From Flavobacteriales bacterium (GTDB lineage Bacteria > Bacteroidota > Bacteroidia > Flavobacteriales_D > Sanyastnellaceae), in NCBI GenBank assembly GCA_016780385.1, contig JADHLY010000010.1, positions 1 through 46,797 on the forward strand: 46,797 nucleotides of DNA, given 5' to 3'. Below the pieces are notes generated by a model that was not told where the DNA came from, did no database searches, and was given only the letters and a program-made list of their open reading frames with translations. Below, piece after piece: positions 7,798-16,591 of this stretch. Both the position numbers and the translations under genes were made by a program. Position 1 is the first letter of the stretch. Every line of letters begins with the position of its first letter.

Positions 7798-9374
7798 CCA
7801 CTTCGCCCCATTCCAATTTCATGAGAAGGGGGGCACCCTTCAAGTCAGCGCTCGTCAGCCTGTTCACCGTGCTCGGCTCCGGCTTGCTCCACGGGCAGAT
7901 CACCGTTCCCGACCGGCTGCCCAATGGCGAGCGGATGCCTGTCTTGACCACGCCTGCCGACAAGGGGGTGCTGGCCTATGATACGCTGCGGACTTTGCCA
8001 GTAGAGGAAGGCGGAAGGGATTCTTGGTGGCACCGCCATGCGCTGTTTCTGGAGGGGCCTGTTGAATTGGCGCTGGACCCCGTGGTGGACCTCTCCCTCG
8101 ACCGGAGAAAATCAGGCGATGAGACAAAGTGGCAGGAAGGGTACCGCAACGTCAGAGGTGTCCGCTATTCCGGCAAAATTGATGGCCGTATGGCTTTTGG
8201 AGGGAAGGTGCTGGAAATGCAGCGCCTGCTGGTGTCGCCCGAAACCCAATACGTGCTCAACGCCCAAGCCTATCCCGGCATGGGTACCGGTAAACTCAGG
8301 CCTGCTGAAGGAGGATTGTACAGCCTGGACCACAGCCTTGCCGAAGTGTGGTTTGACACGCGCCCGAGCAAGGCCATTCGCGTCCAGTGGGGCTTGGGGG
8401 CCAGCGGCCTCGGGCCGGGAACACGCAATCTACTGTGGACCGGAGATCGGGGGCCCTCCCCTTATCTGCTCATCGAGGGCAACCTCGGCAAGGGCTGGAC
8501 TTACCGGTGGGTGCAGAGCCGACAAAAAGGGCCTGAACGGCTCCCTGCCGATGGCGCACGCGAGGGCAGATACCGGCCGCTTGGATTGGGCATCAGAAGC
8601 CTGACCAAGACCATAACGTTTGACAGCAGCCAGCTGGACATCACCTGGATGTGCGCGCGCTGGACCGATGTGGGCGACCGCAGTGACGGCGGTCAAGGGT
8701 TCCAAAACAACCTCTTGGCCATGGCGCCATGGGCGCTGCCCACCAACCGTTCCAATCCCTCGCCCTGGTATTTGGCGGGGCACCAAGGCCTCGACATGCA
8801 ATGGCGCCGTCCCAAGTCCACATGGTACGGTCAATTGCGGGTCCACCCCAGCCAAGACATGCGCTATAAAGAGGCCGCAGATGAAGGCAGCCTCGAGCCC
8901 TTGCAATTTCTATTGGGCCATGTCCGACATGGCCAACGGTGGTCCACTTGGACGGAACTGAGCTCTGTGGCACAATCCGCTCCACCCGCATTGTCTCCCG
9001 GCATCGCCGGACTGGGCTTGGGCCTCGACCCTTGGTCACCCTTGGCCCCCTGTTTCGTGCAAGGCGCCGAATGGGGAAATGCCACGGTCAACATCGCCGC
9101 AGAATTCAGTGGGTTTCCCTCCGACATGTCCCTGCCACTTAGCGTTGACAACACAGAACACGCCTGGAAATTCACCGTTAGTTTGCCCACCCGGGCTGCG
9201 GCATCTTACCGCGAGAGGCCCACGAAGCTGCGACGGAGGTGGGATCCTGCGCTCGTTCCCATCGCCCCGTTTGTTTCCATCATGACCACTCCAAATGCTG
9301 AGTTCGGCCTGCCGACACGCTGGTGGAGCGTGGGCATCACCACCCCATGTGCACGATTACGAAAAACACATTGA
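7794..9374 (+). CDS. Wzi-like outer-membrane protein
   Basis: A 526-residue predicted outer-membrane beta-barrel. The ATG at 7794 overlaps the fucose synthase stop (ATGA). A second ATG at 7821 would start directly at a cleaner signal peptide ([20 protein letters not shown], then HGQ), so either is possible. The central [18 protein letters not shown] resembles the conserved segment of Wzi-type capsule assembly proteins, which anchor surface polysaccharide to the outer membrane. Many Trp/Tyr/Gly-rich alternating stretches follow. Its place between fcl and a WecA-type transferase supports a surface-polysaccharide role, but the family match is by eye. Confidence 0.5.
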   Translation: MTTSPHSNFMRRGAPFKSALVSLFTVLGSGLLHGQITVPDRLPNGERMPVLTTPADKGVLAYDTLRTLPVEEGGRDSWWHRHALFLEGPVELALDPVVDLSLDRRKSGDETKWQEGYRNVRGVRYSGKIDGRMAFGGKVLEMQRLLVSPETQYVLNAQAYPGMGTGKLRPAEGGLYSLDHSLAEVWFDTRPSKAIRVQWGLGASGLGPGTRNLLWTGDRGPSPYLLIEGNLGKGWTYRWVQSRQKGPERLPADGAREGRYRPLGLGIRSLTKTITFDSSQLDITWMCARWTDVGDRSDGGQGFQNNLLAMAPWALPTNRSNPSPWYLAGHQGLDMQWRRPKSTWYGQLRVHPSQDMRYKEAADEGSLEPLQFLLGHVRHGQRWSTWTELSSVAQSAPPALSPGIAGLGLGLDPWSPLAPCFVQGAEWGNATVNIAAEFSGFPSDMSLPLSVDNTEHAWKFTVSLPTRAAASYRERPTKLRRRWDPALVPIAPFVSIMTTPNAEFGLPTRWWSVGITTPCARLRKTH

Positions 9375-9411
9375 AGGATGTGGGATTCATCCGATACTTC
9401 GATTAAAATTA

Positions 9412-9436
9412 GTAAAGGTTAGGCCAATGCCTTTAC
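9412..9436. repeat. Inverted repeat GTAAAGG-N11-CCTTTAC
   Basis: Seven-base arms at 9412-9418 and 9430-9436 lie in the 103-base gap between the Wzi-like gene and the WecA-type gene. The right arm overlaps the putative -33 element (TTTA at 9432-9435). It could be an operator, or a weak terminator for the upstream gene; no T-run follows. Confidence 0.35.
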
Positions 9437-9461
9437 GAGGCACTTGAAATCCTTACCTTTG
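9432..9461 (+). promoter_or_regulatory. Promoter of the WecA-type transferase gene
   Basis: TACCTTTG at 9454-9461 matches the -7 consensus exactly. TTTA at 9432-9435 lies 18 bases upstream, close to the expected -33 position. The ATG at 9478 is 16 bases after the box, so the leader is short. Confidence 0.6.
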
Positions 9462-9477
9462 CAGCCGGACCGTAACA

Positions 9478-10557
9478 ATGCTTGCTTTCTTCTTTTCATT
9501 CGCCATTGTGATACTGGGCATGCCCTCGCTGATCCAATTGGCAGTCCAGAAGAATCTCCTTGACGAGCCCCTTGAGGACCGCAAAGTGCACAGCCGAAGT
9601 GTCCCCCGATTGGGTGGCGTGCTCATCTTCATCGGCACATTGTTCACGACGACTTTATTGGTCAATCCTGAAGGAGCCGAAGCCATTCCATTTCTCCGAC
9701 TGGCCGCTGGCGCGCTCATTTTGTTTTTCCTCGGCTTGAAGGATGACCTCACAGAATTAAACCCCCTGAAAAAATTGGGTGTGCAACTGCTGGTGGGCAT
9801 CGTGTTGATTGTGGGCGGCGGTTTCGCCATCACGGACTTTTCCAACCTCTTTGGCTGGGGCGCCCTATCTGGTTGGTTCTCCTTCCTTTTCTCGCTGTTT
9901 GTCTACATCGTAGTGGTCAATGCGGTCAATTTGATCGACGGCATCGATACGTTGGCTGGGGGGTATGGCCTGCTCATTGCCATTGCCTGTACCCTGTGGT
10001 TTCAGGTCACTGGACAAGCAGATTTTGCGATCATGTGCTTGGCTTTGGCGGGCGCATTGACCGGCTTCATCGTATTCAACATCACACCGGCCCGCATCTT
10101 CATGGGCGACAGCGGCTCTCTGCTCTTGGGCATGTTCATCTACGTGATGGCCACCAGCATCATGCAGACCCCAACCGACCAAGTACCTGAAATGTGGGCA
10201 CACCGGTCACTTCCCGTGCTCGCCATGACCACCTTGAGCTATCCCTTGGTGGATACCCTGCGGGTGTTCACGTTGCGCATACTGAAAGGTCAGTCCCCCT
10301 TCCACGCTGACCGGACACATCTGCACCACAGGATGCTCCGTCTGGGCATGAGCCACCTTCAGGCCGCCCTCTTCATTCACGGCTACACGGCCGTCATGGT
10401 GGCCTTGGGCTTTTGCATCCCTGCCATGGCGCCCACCCTGGCGTTTTTCTTATTGCTGGGTTGCGCCTTTACCCTGCCTCTGGTCATCATGGGTATGGAA
10501 AGGATGCAAGTGCTGTTGCGCGCTGTCAGGCAGAAATCCAAATTCAGCCAGCACTGA
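9478..10557 (+). CDS. Undecaprenyl-phosphate sugar-1-phosphate transferase, WecA/MraY family
   Basis: A 359-residue inner-membrane enzyme with about ten helices that moves a sugar-1-phosphate (usually GlcNAc-1-P) from UDP-sugar to undecaprenyl phosphate, starting polymer synthesis. Catalytic landmarks are DD at 89-90 (GLKDDL), NLIDGIDTLAGG at 151-162, GDSGS at 210-214 and HADRTHLHHR at 276-285. The last motif is typical of WecA/TagO rather than MraY, which suggests O-antigen or secondary wall-polymer initiation rather than peptidoglycan. It lies between two Wzi-like outer-membrane genes. Confidence 0.92.
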   Translation: MLAFFFSFAIVILGMPSLIQLAVQKNLLDEPLEDRKVHSRSVPRLGGVLIFIGTLFTTTLLVNPEGAEAIPFLRLAAGALILFFLGLKDDLTELNPLKKLGVQLLVGIVLIVGGGFAITDFSNLFGWGALSGWFSFLFSLFVYIVVVNAVNLIDGIDTLAGGYGLLIAIACTLWFQVTGQADFAIMCLALAGALTGFIVFNITPARIFMGDSGSLLLGMFIYVMATSIMQTPTDQVPEMWAHRSLPVLAMTTLSYPLVDTLRVFTLRILKGQSPFHADRTHLHHRMLRLGMSHLQAALFIHGYTAVMVALGFCIPAMAPTLAFFLLLGCAFTLPLVIMGMERMQVLLRAVRQKSKFSQH

Positions 10558-10644
10558 TCCTTTGGTCCTGCGGCACCTGTGCCAAAGACGGGGTGATGAA
10601 TACAACTTGCGCGCCGCAGCGACCGGCATAACGCTCACTTCACT

Positions 10645-10652
10645 TAGGTTCG
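10645..10652 (+). promoter_or_regulatory. Candidate -7 box of the second Wzi-like gene
   Basis: TAGGTTCG matches TAnnTTTG with one change and ends 4 bases before the ATG at 10657. The 98-base gap upstream also contains a short imperfect hairpin (GGCAC-CT-GTGCC near 10572-10583) that may end transcription of the WecA-type gene. Confidence 0.35.
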
Positions 10653-10656
10653 CACC

Positions 10657-12096
10657 ATGCGCTGTTTGTTGAAGGTTGCCATTGTACTCGCGCCGTTGTT
10701 GTGGTCCTTCGTTTCACAAGGCCAGTCGACACCAGCATCATCGGCGCCTGATGACACCTCCAGGACGCTGTCCATCGACCTCTTTCCACAGCGCATGGGC
10801 GGGGTGGGTTCCTCCATGCCGGGCGATGGCGGGCCCCTATTTCAAGCCAGTGCGGCCGCGCGCATCGCCACCCCAAAGACATCAGCCGTCGTGGCATTCG
10901 ACTTCGTGCAAGGAGCGGGCACGCCCATTCGACGCGCCCTTGAAGCGGGCTTCGACCGCAGGGGAACACAAGGCAATGGCGCCTCGCGCATGCGCCTCCG
11001 CGGCGAATGGAAACCGACACCCTCACTCCAACTGTCGGCGGGCAGAGACACCCTGCACGACGGATGGGGATACCGATCGCTTTTCCGCGGCCGGCACACC
11101 GCACCGGCTGCCTTCCTGCAAACCGCCCTTGACGGCGGCGGACGGGTGCGCTACCGCCACCGCATAGAGGCCCTGCAAGGCGCCCGCAGCATCCATTGTT
11201 GGACCGGAGCAGATCCCACCGGTGACCCGCAGACGTGGGTGCCCCCCAGTGGCACCCTGAGGGGGGCCTTGGAACGCATGGTGGTCAGCCACAGGCTCGA
11301 AGTCGATTTTGGGCAGCGCCTGACGGCCGCGCTGTGGGGTACCGTCGTGTGGAATACAGAAGGCGGGAGCCGGCTGTTTGAACCCCACTACCTCATTCCA
11401 CTCACCAGCCTGCGGCCCACCGAATACGCCCAGGGCAGCTCGGACAACGCCCTGGTGGGCCTTGAAGGACAATGGCGGCTCGGGCCGAAGGGCACCCGAC
11501 ACAGGTACCTGTATGGCCAGCTGCTCCTCGATGAACTGATTGTTTCCGAAATCCTGGGGTCGACAGGGTGGTGGGGCAACAAATACGGCCTGCTCGGCGG
11601 CGTGCATTGGGGATACCCGCGCGGCGCATGGCGCATCGAACTCACAGGGGTCAGGCCTTGGACTTACAGCCACTACACGGCCACCAGCGCCTACATCAAT
11701 GGCCTCACTCCGGTGGCGCACCCCCTCGGCGCCAACTTCATGGAAGGCAGCCTGCACGGCCGCATGGAGCGCGGTCCTTGGGCGCTACACGGACGGCTCA
11801 CCGCCTCTCGAAGGGGAGATGCCGCAATGGGCGAAGTGCCCACCGGTTCGTTGCCCCAAGTCGGCGACATTGACCGCACATTCGATACATACGCATGGCT
11901 CAACGGCCGAAACCGGGACTTTCTCCTGGTGCAGTTGGACGTAGCACGCCACTTCAAAGTCGGTGGCAACACCACCTTCAAGGGCTTCCTTCGCTTGGAA
12001 CACGGCCGCACGAGCCATGGCCCCGATCTGCTCACGGAAAACCGCTTGGTTTTCGGTCTGCGCACCACAGGCCCCTTCTTGGGTGCCGATTGGTAG
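10657..12096 (+). CDS. Second Wzi-like outer-membrane protein
   Basis: A 479-residue protein with a signal peptide (hydrophobic residues 5-20, cleavage near SQGQ). The segment LQLSAGRDTLHDGWGYRSLF followed by RGRHTAPAAFLQ resembles the GRD/GYRSLLLS segment of Bacteroidota Wzi-like and related capsule-assembly barrels. The rest is rich in Gly, Trp and Tyr with alternating strands, consistent with a barrel of 16 or more strands. It is not a close copy of the 7794 gene, so the two are paralogues at most in a broad sense. The following ctaB gene starts 26 bases after its stop, with its own weak box. Confidence 0.5.
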   Translation: MRCLLKVAIVLAPLLWSFVSQGQSTPASSAPDDTSRTLSIDLFPQRMGGVGSSMPGDGGPLFQASAAARIATPKTSAVVAFDFVQGAGTPIRRALEAGFDRRGTQGNGASRMRLRGEWKPTPSLQLSAGRDTLHDGWGYRSLFRGRHTAPAAFLQTALDGGGRVRYRHRIEALQGARSIHCWTGADPTGDPQTWVPPSGTLRGALERMVVSHRLEVDFGQRLTAALWGTVVWNTEGGSRLFEPHYLIPLTSLRPTEYAQGSSDNALVGLEGQWRLGPKGTRHRYLYGQLLLDELIVSEILGSTGWWGNKYGLLGGVHWGYPRGAWRIELTGVRPWTYSHYTATSAYINGLTPVAHPLGANFMEGSLHGRMERGPWALHGRLTASRRGDAAMGEVPTGSLPQVGDIDRTFDTYAWLNGRNRDFLLVQLDVARHFKVGGNTTFKGFLRLEHGRTSHGPDLLTENRLVFGLRTTGPFLGADW

Positions 12097-12104
12097 GGTC
12101 ACCC

Positions 12105-12112
12105 TAATTTCG
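12105..12112 (+). promoter_or_regulatory. Candidate -7 box of ctaB
   Basis: TAATTTCG matches TAnnTTTG with one change and ends 10 bases before the ATG at 12123. It would drive the oxidase accessory operon. Confidence 0.35.
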
Positions 12113-12122
12113 CGCTCGCTCC

Positions 12123-13010
12123 ATGACGGACACCACCGCGCCCACCCCCTCCTTGTTCAAGGACATTGCCGTGCTCTTCAAATTGCGCCTCGGCACGTTT
12201 GTGGTCTTGAGCGCGGTGCTCGGTTGGTTCATGGGGGCAGAAACCATCGCCCTCGTCCCCTTTCTCAAGCTCACCATTGGTGGCTATCTGCTCACCGGCG
12301 CCTCCAATGGTTTCAACCAAATCATCGAGCGGTCCAACGACGCCAAAATGGGGCGTACCGCAGGCCGTCCGCTTCCCACGGGCCGCATGTCGGTGCGCAC
12401 GGCAGCGACCCTGTCCACAGTGGCCGGCGCGATTGGACTGGCCGCCTTGTTTGACCTCGGGGTGCGGGCAGGGCTGCTGGGGCTCCTCGCCATTTCTAGC
12501 TACGTGTTGGCCTATACACCGCTGAAGTCCCGAACTGGCTTCAGCGTCCTCGTCGGGGCCATTCCAGGCGCCATCCCACCCATGCTCGGTTACGTGGCGG
12601 CCACCCACCGTTTCGGCATCGAACCGGGCACCTTGTTTGCCGTCCAATTCATGTGGCAGTTCCCCCACTTCTGGGCCATCGCATGGGTCGCGCATGAAGA
12701 CTACCTCAAGGCCGGATACCGCATGCTGCCGTTCAAAGAAGGTCGCAGCGCGGCCAGCGCCCGTCAAATCCTGCTGTACACCATGCTGTGCATCCCGGCC
12801 AGCTTGTTGCCCTGGGCATTGCCCGGCGGCGACGCCATGGTCGGCAATGTGGCCTTCGCGGTGGCCATCCTCGCTGGACTCGGATTTTGCGTGCCCGCCT
12901 ATCAACTTTGGCGCAGTCGCGCAGTGGAAGATGCTCGGAAATTGATGTTCGCGAGCTTCTTGTACCTCCCAATCGTGCAACTCACGTACGTACTCGACAA
13001 GATCCCTTGA
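12123..13010 (+). CDS. ctaB: Haem O synthase (protohaem IX farnesyltransferase)
   Basis: A 295-residue UbiA-family membrane prenyltransferase with about nine helices. It adds a farnesyl group to haem B to give haem O for haem-copper oxidases. The first Asp-rich motif region is ERSNDAKMGRTAGRPLPTGR at about 62-81. The second conserved region is HEDYLKAGYRMLPFKEGRS at about 198-216. The N-terminus LFKLRLGTFVVLSA is typical. The gene begins a run of oxidase genes on the same strand. Oxidase subunits I and II are not in the window. Confidence 0.95.
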   Translation: MTDTTAPTPSLFKDIAVLFKLRLGTFVVLSAVLGWFMGAETIALVPFLKLTIGGYLLTGASNGFNQIIERSNDAKMGRTAGRPLPTGRMSVRTAATLSTVAGAIGLAALFDLGVRAGLLGLLAISSYVLAYTPLKSRTGFSVLVGAIPGAIPPMLGYVAATHRFGIEPGTLFAVQFMWQFPHFWAIAWVAHEDYLKAGYRMLPFKEGRSAASARQILLYTMLCIPASLLPWALPGGDAMVGNVAFAVAILAGLGFCVPAYQLWRSRAVEDARKLMFASFLYLPIVQLTYVLDKIP

Positions 13011-13053
13011 ACCCCACGGCACGTTGTCGGTTCATCCCTTGTATCCCCACCAC

Positions 13054-13872
13054 ATGACCACCACCGAACCCACTCAGGAAACGGCAGTTCCCAAAGGCAA
13101 AATCGACGTCTTTGAAGGCCTCGACCCCGCTGTGCGCGAGCGCACCAAGAAGATGCTGATGTACTTCATCGTCTTCGCGGTGGTGATGCTCTTCGCCGGC
13201 TTCACCTCTGCCTACATCGTCTCCAATGTGGGCCAATTCTGGGTGCACATCACCCCGCCTCGCGACCTCTGGATCAGCAACGCACTGATCGTGTTGAGCT
13301 CACTCCCCATGTGGCTGAGCCTGCGCGCCATGAAACAGGGCAAAACCCAGGCCAGCTTCATCTTTCTGGCGGTCACTTTTGTACTCGGCGTGGCCTTCAC
13401 CGCAATGCAACTTCAAGGTTGGGGCCAATTGCAGGAAAAGGGCATGGGCTGGACCGTGGACGAATTGGCTTCAGGCGCCGAAGCCTACCGTTGGAACAGC
13501 ATCGATCAACTCTTGGACGGGCCCGCCGAATGGGGCGTGGACTATACCGTCGTCCAAGATGGAACGCCGCTGAATTACCGTCCGGAAACCAACCAACTGT
13601 TCGCCTCGGACGACATGCTGATGGCCAAGGACATCACTTTGGATGTCATCCGCACCTCCAACGCTTCCTCGGGCTATCTCTTCATCCTCATCTTGATTCA
13701 CATCCTCCATTTGGCCCTCGGATTGGCCTATCTGGTGGTCAATGCCGTTCGAGTTTTGAACGGCACTATCCACCCCGGAGACACGGTCAGATTGCACACT
13801 GCAGGGGTCTACTGGCACTTCTTGGGCCTCTTATGGGTATACCTGTTCGCTTTCCTCTTCCTTCTCCATTGA
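13054..13872 (+). CDS. Cytochrome c oxidase subunit III (first copy)
   Basis: A 272-residue haem-copper oxidase subunit III protein. I start it at the ATG at 13054; a TTG ten codons upstream is less likely. Helices lie at about 38-60, 75-92, 103-125, 210-235 and 250-270. HTAGVYWHFLGLLWVYLFAFLFL at the C-terminus is the classic subunit III ending. Between helices 3 and 4 is a hydrophilic insertion of about 80 residues (about 128-205). Subunit III stabilises the catalytic core in the inner membrane. A second subunit III gene follows after 33 bases. Confidence 0.92.
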   Translation: MTTTEPTQETAVPKGKIDVFEGLDPAVRERTKKMLMYFIVFAVVMLFAGFTSAYIVSNVGQFWVHITPPRDLWISNALIVLSSLPMWLSLRAMKQGKTQASFIFLAVTFVLGVAFTAMQLQGWGQLQEKGMGWTVDELASGAEAYRWNSIDQLLDGPAEWGVDYTVVQDGTPLNYRPETNQLFASDDMLMAKDITLDVIRTSNASSGYLFILILIHILHLALGLAYLVVNAVRVLNGTIHPGDTVRLHTAGVYWHFLGLLWVYLFAFLFLLH

Positions 13873-13880
13873 GGATGGCG

Positions 13881-13888
13881 TAATATTG
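13881..13888 (+). promoter_or_regulatory. Weak -7-like box before the second subunit III gene
   Basis: TAATATTG differs from TAnnTTTG at one position and lies 17 bases before the ATG at 13906, in a short gap between two genes of the same operon. It may allow internal initiation. Confidence 0.25.
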
Positions 13889-13905
13889 CGGCGCAAATCA
13901 GCGTC

Positions 13906-14916
13906 ATGTCCGGAGAGGCAAAAGCAGCAATTTCTAAGGAGGTCCTCTGGGGAGGAGGACGCTCGCCGTTTAGCGTGAGCTACGGCAAAATGATGATGTG
14001 GTACTTCCTCGTATCGGACGCTTTGACGTTCGGAGGACTGTTGATCGCCTACGCCTTTTGGCGGGCGAGCTCAGTAGACCCGTGGCCCATCGGCGAGCAA
14101 GTATTCAGGTCCATGCCCGGTCTTGAAGGCGAATTCCCATTGGCTTACGTGGCTTTGATGACCTTCATCCTCATTGTGAGCTCGGTCACCATGGTACTTG
14201 CCGTGGAAGCAGGACACAGAAACGACCGCTCAGGCGTATTGAAGTGGATGGGCCTCACCGTCGTTGGCGGTTTGATCTTCTTGGGTTCCCAAGCATGGGA
14301 ATGGAGCCACTTCATTCATGGCAGTGGCGGATGTTTCAACCTCGCCAAGGAAGTCTCCATCACCAATCCTGACGGTGAAAGCATGACCCTTTTGGCCGGT
14401 CAGCGTGTCTACATGGACCACCATTTCGGGCACCTCATGGAGATGCACCTGAACGACCCGGTGAGCGTCCCCATGACCCAAGACGGTGGGCACGTGGTAT
14501 TGACTGAACTGGGGGAGCACCCGCACGAAGCACACCTGCACGCCCTGAGGGTCAACAAATACATCGAAAACGAAACGATTGTAGAAGGGGATGAAATGAT
14601 GAAGCTCTGGAACGCCCGTTCCGAGAACTTCGCGTTTGGCGCACCCATTCCAGGCTTGGGCGCCGATTGGGGCGGCATCAACCACAGTGAATACGCTACC
14701 CAGCAAGGCTTCAGCAATTTCTTCTTCTTCATCACAGGTTTCCACGGATTCCACGTGTTCTCCGGTGTCGTCATCAACCTTGTGGTTTTCCTCATGGTGC
14801 TGAACCGGGTAATGGAGCGCCGCAAGCACTACGAGATGGTCGAAAAAGTCGGCCTCTACTGGCACTTTGTCGACCTCGTGTGGGTATTCGTTTTCACCTT
14901 CTTCTACCTCATCTGA
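13906..14916 (+). CDS. Cytochrome c oxidase subunit III (second copy, histidine-rich insertion)
   Basis: A 336-residue subunit III protein with helices at about 28-50, 78-100, 113-135, 268-298 and 314-336, ending VGLYWHFVDLVWVFVFTFFYL. Between helices 3 and 4 lies a hydrophilic stretch of about 125 residues (139-265) with nine histidines between 172 and 212 (H172, H173, H176, H181, H196, H205, H207, H210, H212). Paired subunit III genes are usual in Bacteroidota oxidase clusters. The insertion may bind a metal, which is inference. The subunit IV ATG follows its TGA by one base. Confidence 0.92.
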   Translation: MSGEAKAAISKEVLWGGGRSPFSVSYGKMMMWYFLVSDALTFGGLLIAYAFWRASSVDPWPIGEQVFRSMPGLEGEFPLAYVALMTFILIVSSVTMVLAVEAGHRNDRSGVLKWMGLTVVGGLIFLGSQAWEWSHFIHGSGGCFNLAKEVSITNPDGESMTLLAGQRVYMDHHFGHLMEMHLNDPVSVPMTQDGGHVVLTELGEHPHEAHLHALRVNKYIENETIVEGDEMMKLWNARSENFAFGAPIPGLGADWGGINHSEYATQQGFSNFFFFITGFHGFHVFSGVVINLVVFLMVLNRVMERRKHYEMVEKVGLYWHFVDLVWVFVFTFFYLI

Positions 14917-14917
14917 C

Positions 14918-15295
14918 ATGGAGCGCGACGACCTCATCGTAAACGACAGTTACGCCCTCAACGCCCACCACAGCGAAGAGGAAGGCGTGGCCATCCGCAA
15001 GAAAATCTACATGGTGACCGCCATCCTGTCTGTGATTACCGCCATCGAGGTGGGCATGGGCGTGATGTTCAAGCGGTCGGAGACCTTCACTTGGACGGCC
15101 ATCAAGTGGACCTTTATCGTCCTGACGTTGTTCAAGGCCGGCTACATTGTGATGTCCTTCATGCACCTCGGCGACGAGCGGAAGAACCTGCGCAACGCCG
15201 TCATCCTCCCCTACTTCGTCTTCATCCTTTACTTGATCTTCATCGCGATCACCGAAGGATTGGCGCACTACGGGATGGACCTGAAGTTCCACTGA
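14918..15295 (+). CDS. Cytochrome c oxidase subunit IV-like protein
   Basis: A 125-residue protein with three helices (about 35-55, 67-90, 100-120). It shows the bacterial subunit IV pattern: ILSVITAIEVGMGVMF, then LFKAGYIVMSFMHLGDE and a final hydrophobic helix. Small helical subunit IV proteins help assemble or stabilise the oxidase. The start at 14918 lies one base after the stop of the subunit III gene. An upstream in-frame ATG at 14867 would overlap that gene by 50 bases and is rejected. Confidence 0.88.
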   Translation: MERDDLIVNDSYALNAHHSEEEGVAIRKKIYMVTAILSVITAIEVGMGVMFKRSETFTWTAIKWTFIVLTLFKAGYIVMSFMHLGDERKNLRNAVILPYFVFILYLIFIAITEGLAHYGMDLKFH

Positions 15296-15310
15296 TCCCC
15301 CTACGGCATC

Positions 15311-16591
15311 ATGGGTGAACGTCACTCGCCACCCCGCCGACCCCTGCGCCGCTTCCTTTTGGTCGTCGCCCTGCCTGGCCTGCCCCTGTTGTTGCTTCTT
15401 TTGCTGGGCAAAGGCATGCGCCATGAGTTCAGTGACCTCGACTATTTCAGCCAAGACGGGTCCAGGGTCAAGACCGCCCAAGACGCCCGACGGATTCCTG
15501 ATTTCAACCTGACAGACCAGCTCGGCCGGCCTGTCGACCGATCCGACCTCGAAGGCACCTTTTGGCTGGTCGCCTTCATGACGACAGACACGGCCACCTC
15601 CCCGCAACTGGCGGCGTTTACCCAACAGCTGCTGTGGGCCAATTGGCGCTACCGGGATGAGCCCGATGTGGGCCTGTTGTGCCTCACACTCGACGCCGAA
15701 AACGACACCCCCGAGCAATTGCGCGCCTATGTAGAGCGCAACGAACGCTACAACCGTTTTCCCGACAAATGGCGCTTTCTCACGGGCAACCCCTCCACGA
15801 TCGATTCCATCGTGACCAACGGTTTGGGTGTGCCCCGCGATGCGGCCGACCCATTCAACGTCGCCACTCTGCTGCTGCTCGACGACAAGGGCTATGTCCG
15901 CCAGAAGTACCTCGCTTCGAGCGAGCATGAAATCGGCGACGCTGTAGAAGACATCGCCCTGCTCAAGAAGCGCAAAAAAGAGCGCGAAAAGCGCGAACGC
16001 GAATGGGTGGAACGTCCAGCCTTGCCCTACCTCGGACCCACCATGGGCGAGGAGCGCCACACCGTCCCCAAATTTGCCCTGACAGACCAAAACGGGGCAG
16101 AGTTCAGCCACCGCAATGTCGAGGGCAAGGTGCGGCTCGTAGACGCATTCTTCACGGCGTGTCCAACCATCTGTCCCGTCATCAGTTCGCAGCTTGCACG
16201 GGTCCATGATCGGTTGTGGAGCGAGGGCCTTCAAGAAAGGGTCTGCATCCTCAGCCATACGGTGGACCCGGCCAACGATACTCCGGAGCGGATGCGGCGC
16301 TACGGGGAGCGCCTCGGTGCCGACAGCGGCGTCTGGAAATTCCTCACCGGGCCGCAAGAGGAACTGTATCCCCTGCTTCAGGAGGGCTACCTCCTGACCG
16401 CGTTACCCAGCGATACCGCAGCAGGAGGTTTCTTCCACAGCGATCAAGTCCTCATCGTCGACGCTCAGGGCCACCTGCGGGGCACCTATGACGGCACCAG
16501 AACTTCGGAAGTAGACCGCATGTTGGATGACTTGATGGTGTTGTTGGCCCAGAACAATGCCGCGTCCCGTGCTCAACCATTGCAACCATGA
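15311..16591 (+). CDS. Double-domain SCO/SenC protein with degenerate first domain
   Basis: A 426-residue membrane-anchored protein with an N-terminal anchor at residues 13-33. SCO proteins are thioredoxin-fold copper chaperones or reductases for the Cu-A or Cu-B site of cytochrome oxidase. Two consecutive SCO-like domains are visible. The second (about 250-415) has FFTACPTICP with C284 and C288 and the distal copper ligand H376 (GGFFHSDQ). The first (about 60-218) keeps the fold landmarks (IPDFNLTDQ, TLDAENDTPEQL, WRFLTG) but reads FMTTDTATSP where the CxxxC should be, and lacks the histidine. A charged linker (KKRKKEREKREREW, about 219-232) joins them. The following ATG overlaps its stop. 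Confidence 0.9.
   Translation: MGERHSPPRRPLRRFLLVVALPGLPLLLLLLLGKGMRHEFSDLDYFSQDGSRVKTAQDARRIPDFNLTDQLGRPVDRSDLEGTFWLVAFMTTDTATSPQLAAFTQQLLWANWRYRDEPDVGLLCLTLDAENDTPEQLRAYVERNERYNRFPDKWRFLTGNPSTIDSIVTNGLGVPRDAADPFNVATLLLLDDKGYVRQKYLASSEHEIGDAVEDIALLKKRKKEREKREREWVERPALPYLGPTMGEERHTVPKFALTDQNGAEFSHRNVEGKVRLVDAFFTACPTICPVISSQLARVHDRLWSEGLQERVCILSHTVDPANDTPERMRRYGERLGADSGVWKFLTGPQEELYPLLQEGYLLTALPSDTAAGGFFHSDQVLIVDAQGHLRGTYDGTRTSEVDRMLDDLMVLLAQNNAASRAQPLQP

Noticed and set aside
14909-16357. A 482-codon minus-strand frame across the subunit IV and SCO genes
   Set aside because: It spans two clear genes on the plus strand and has an unnatural composition; it is a GC-driven shadow.
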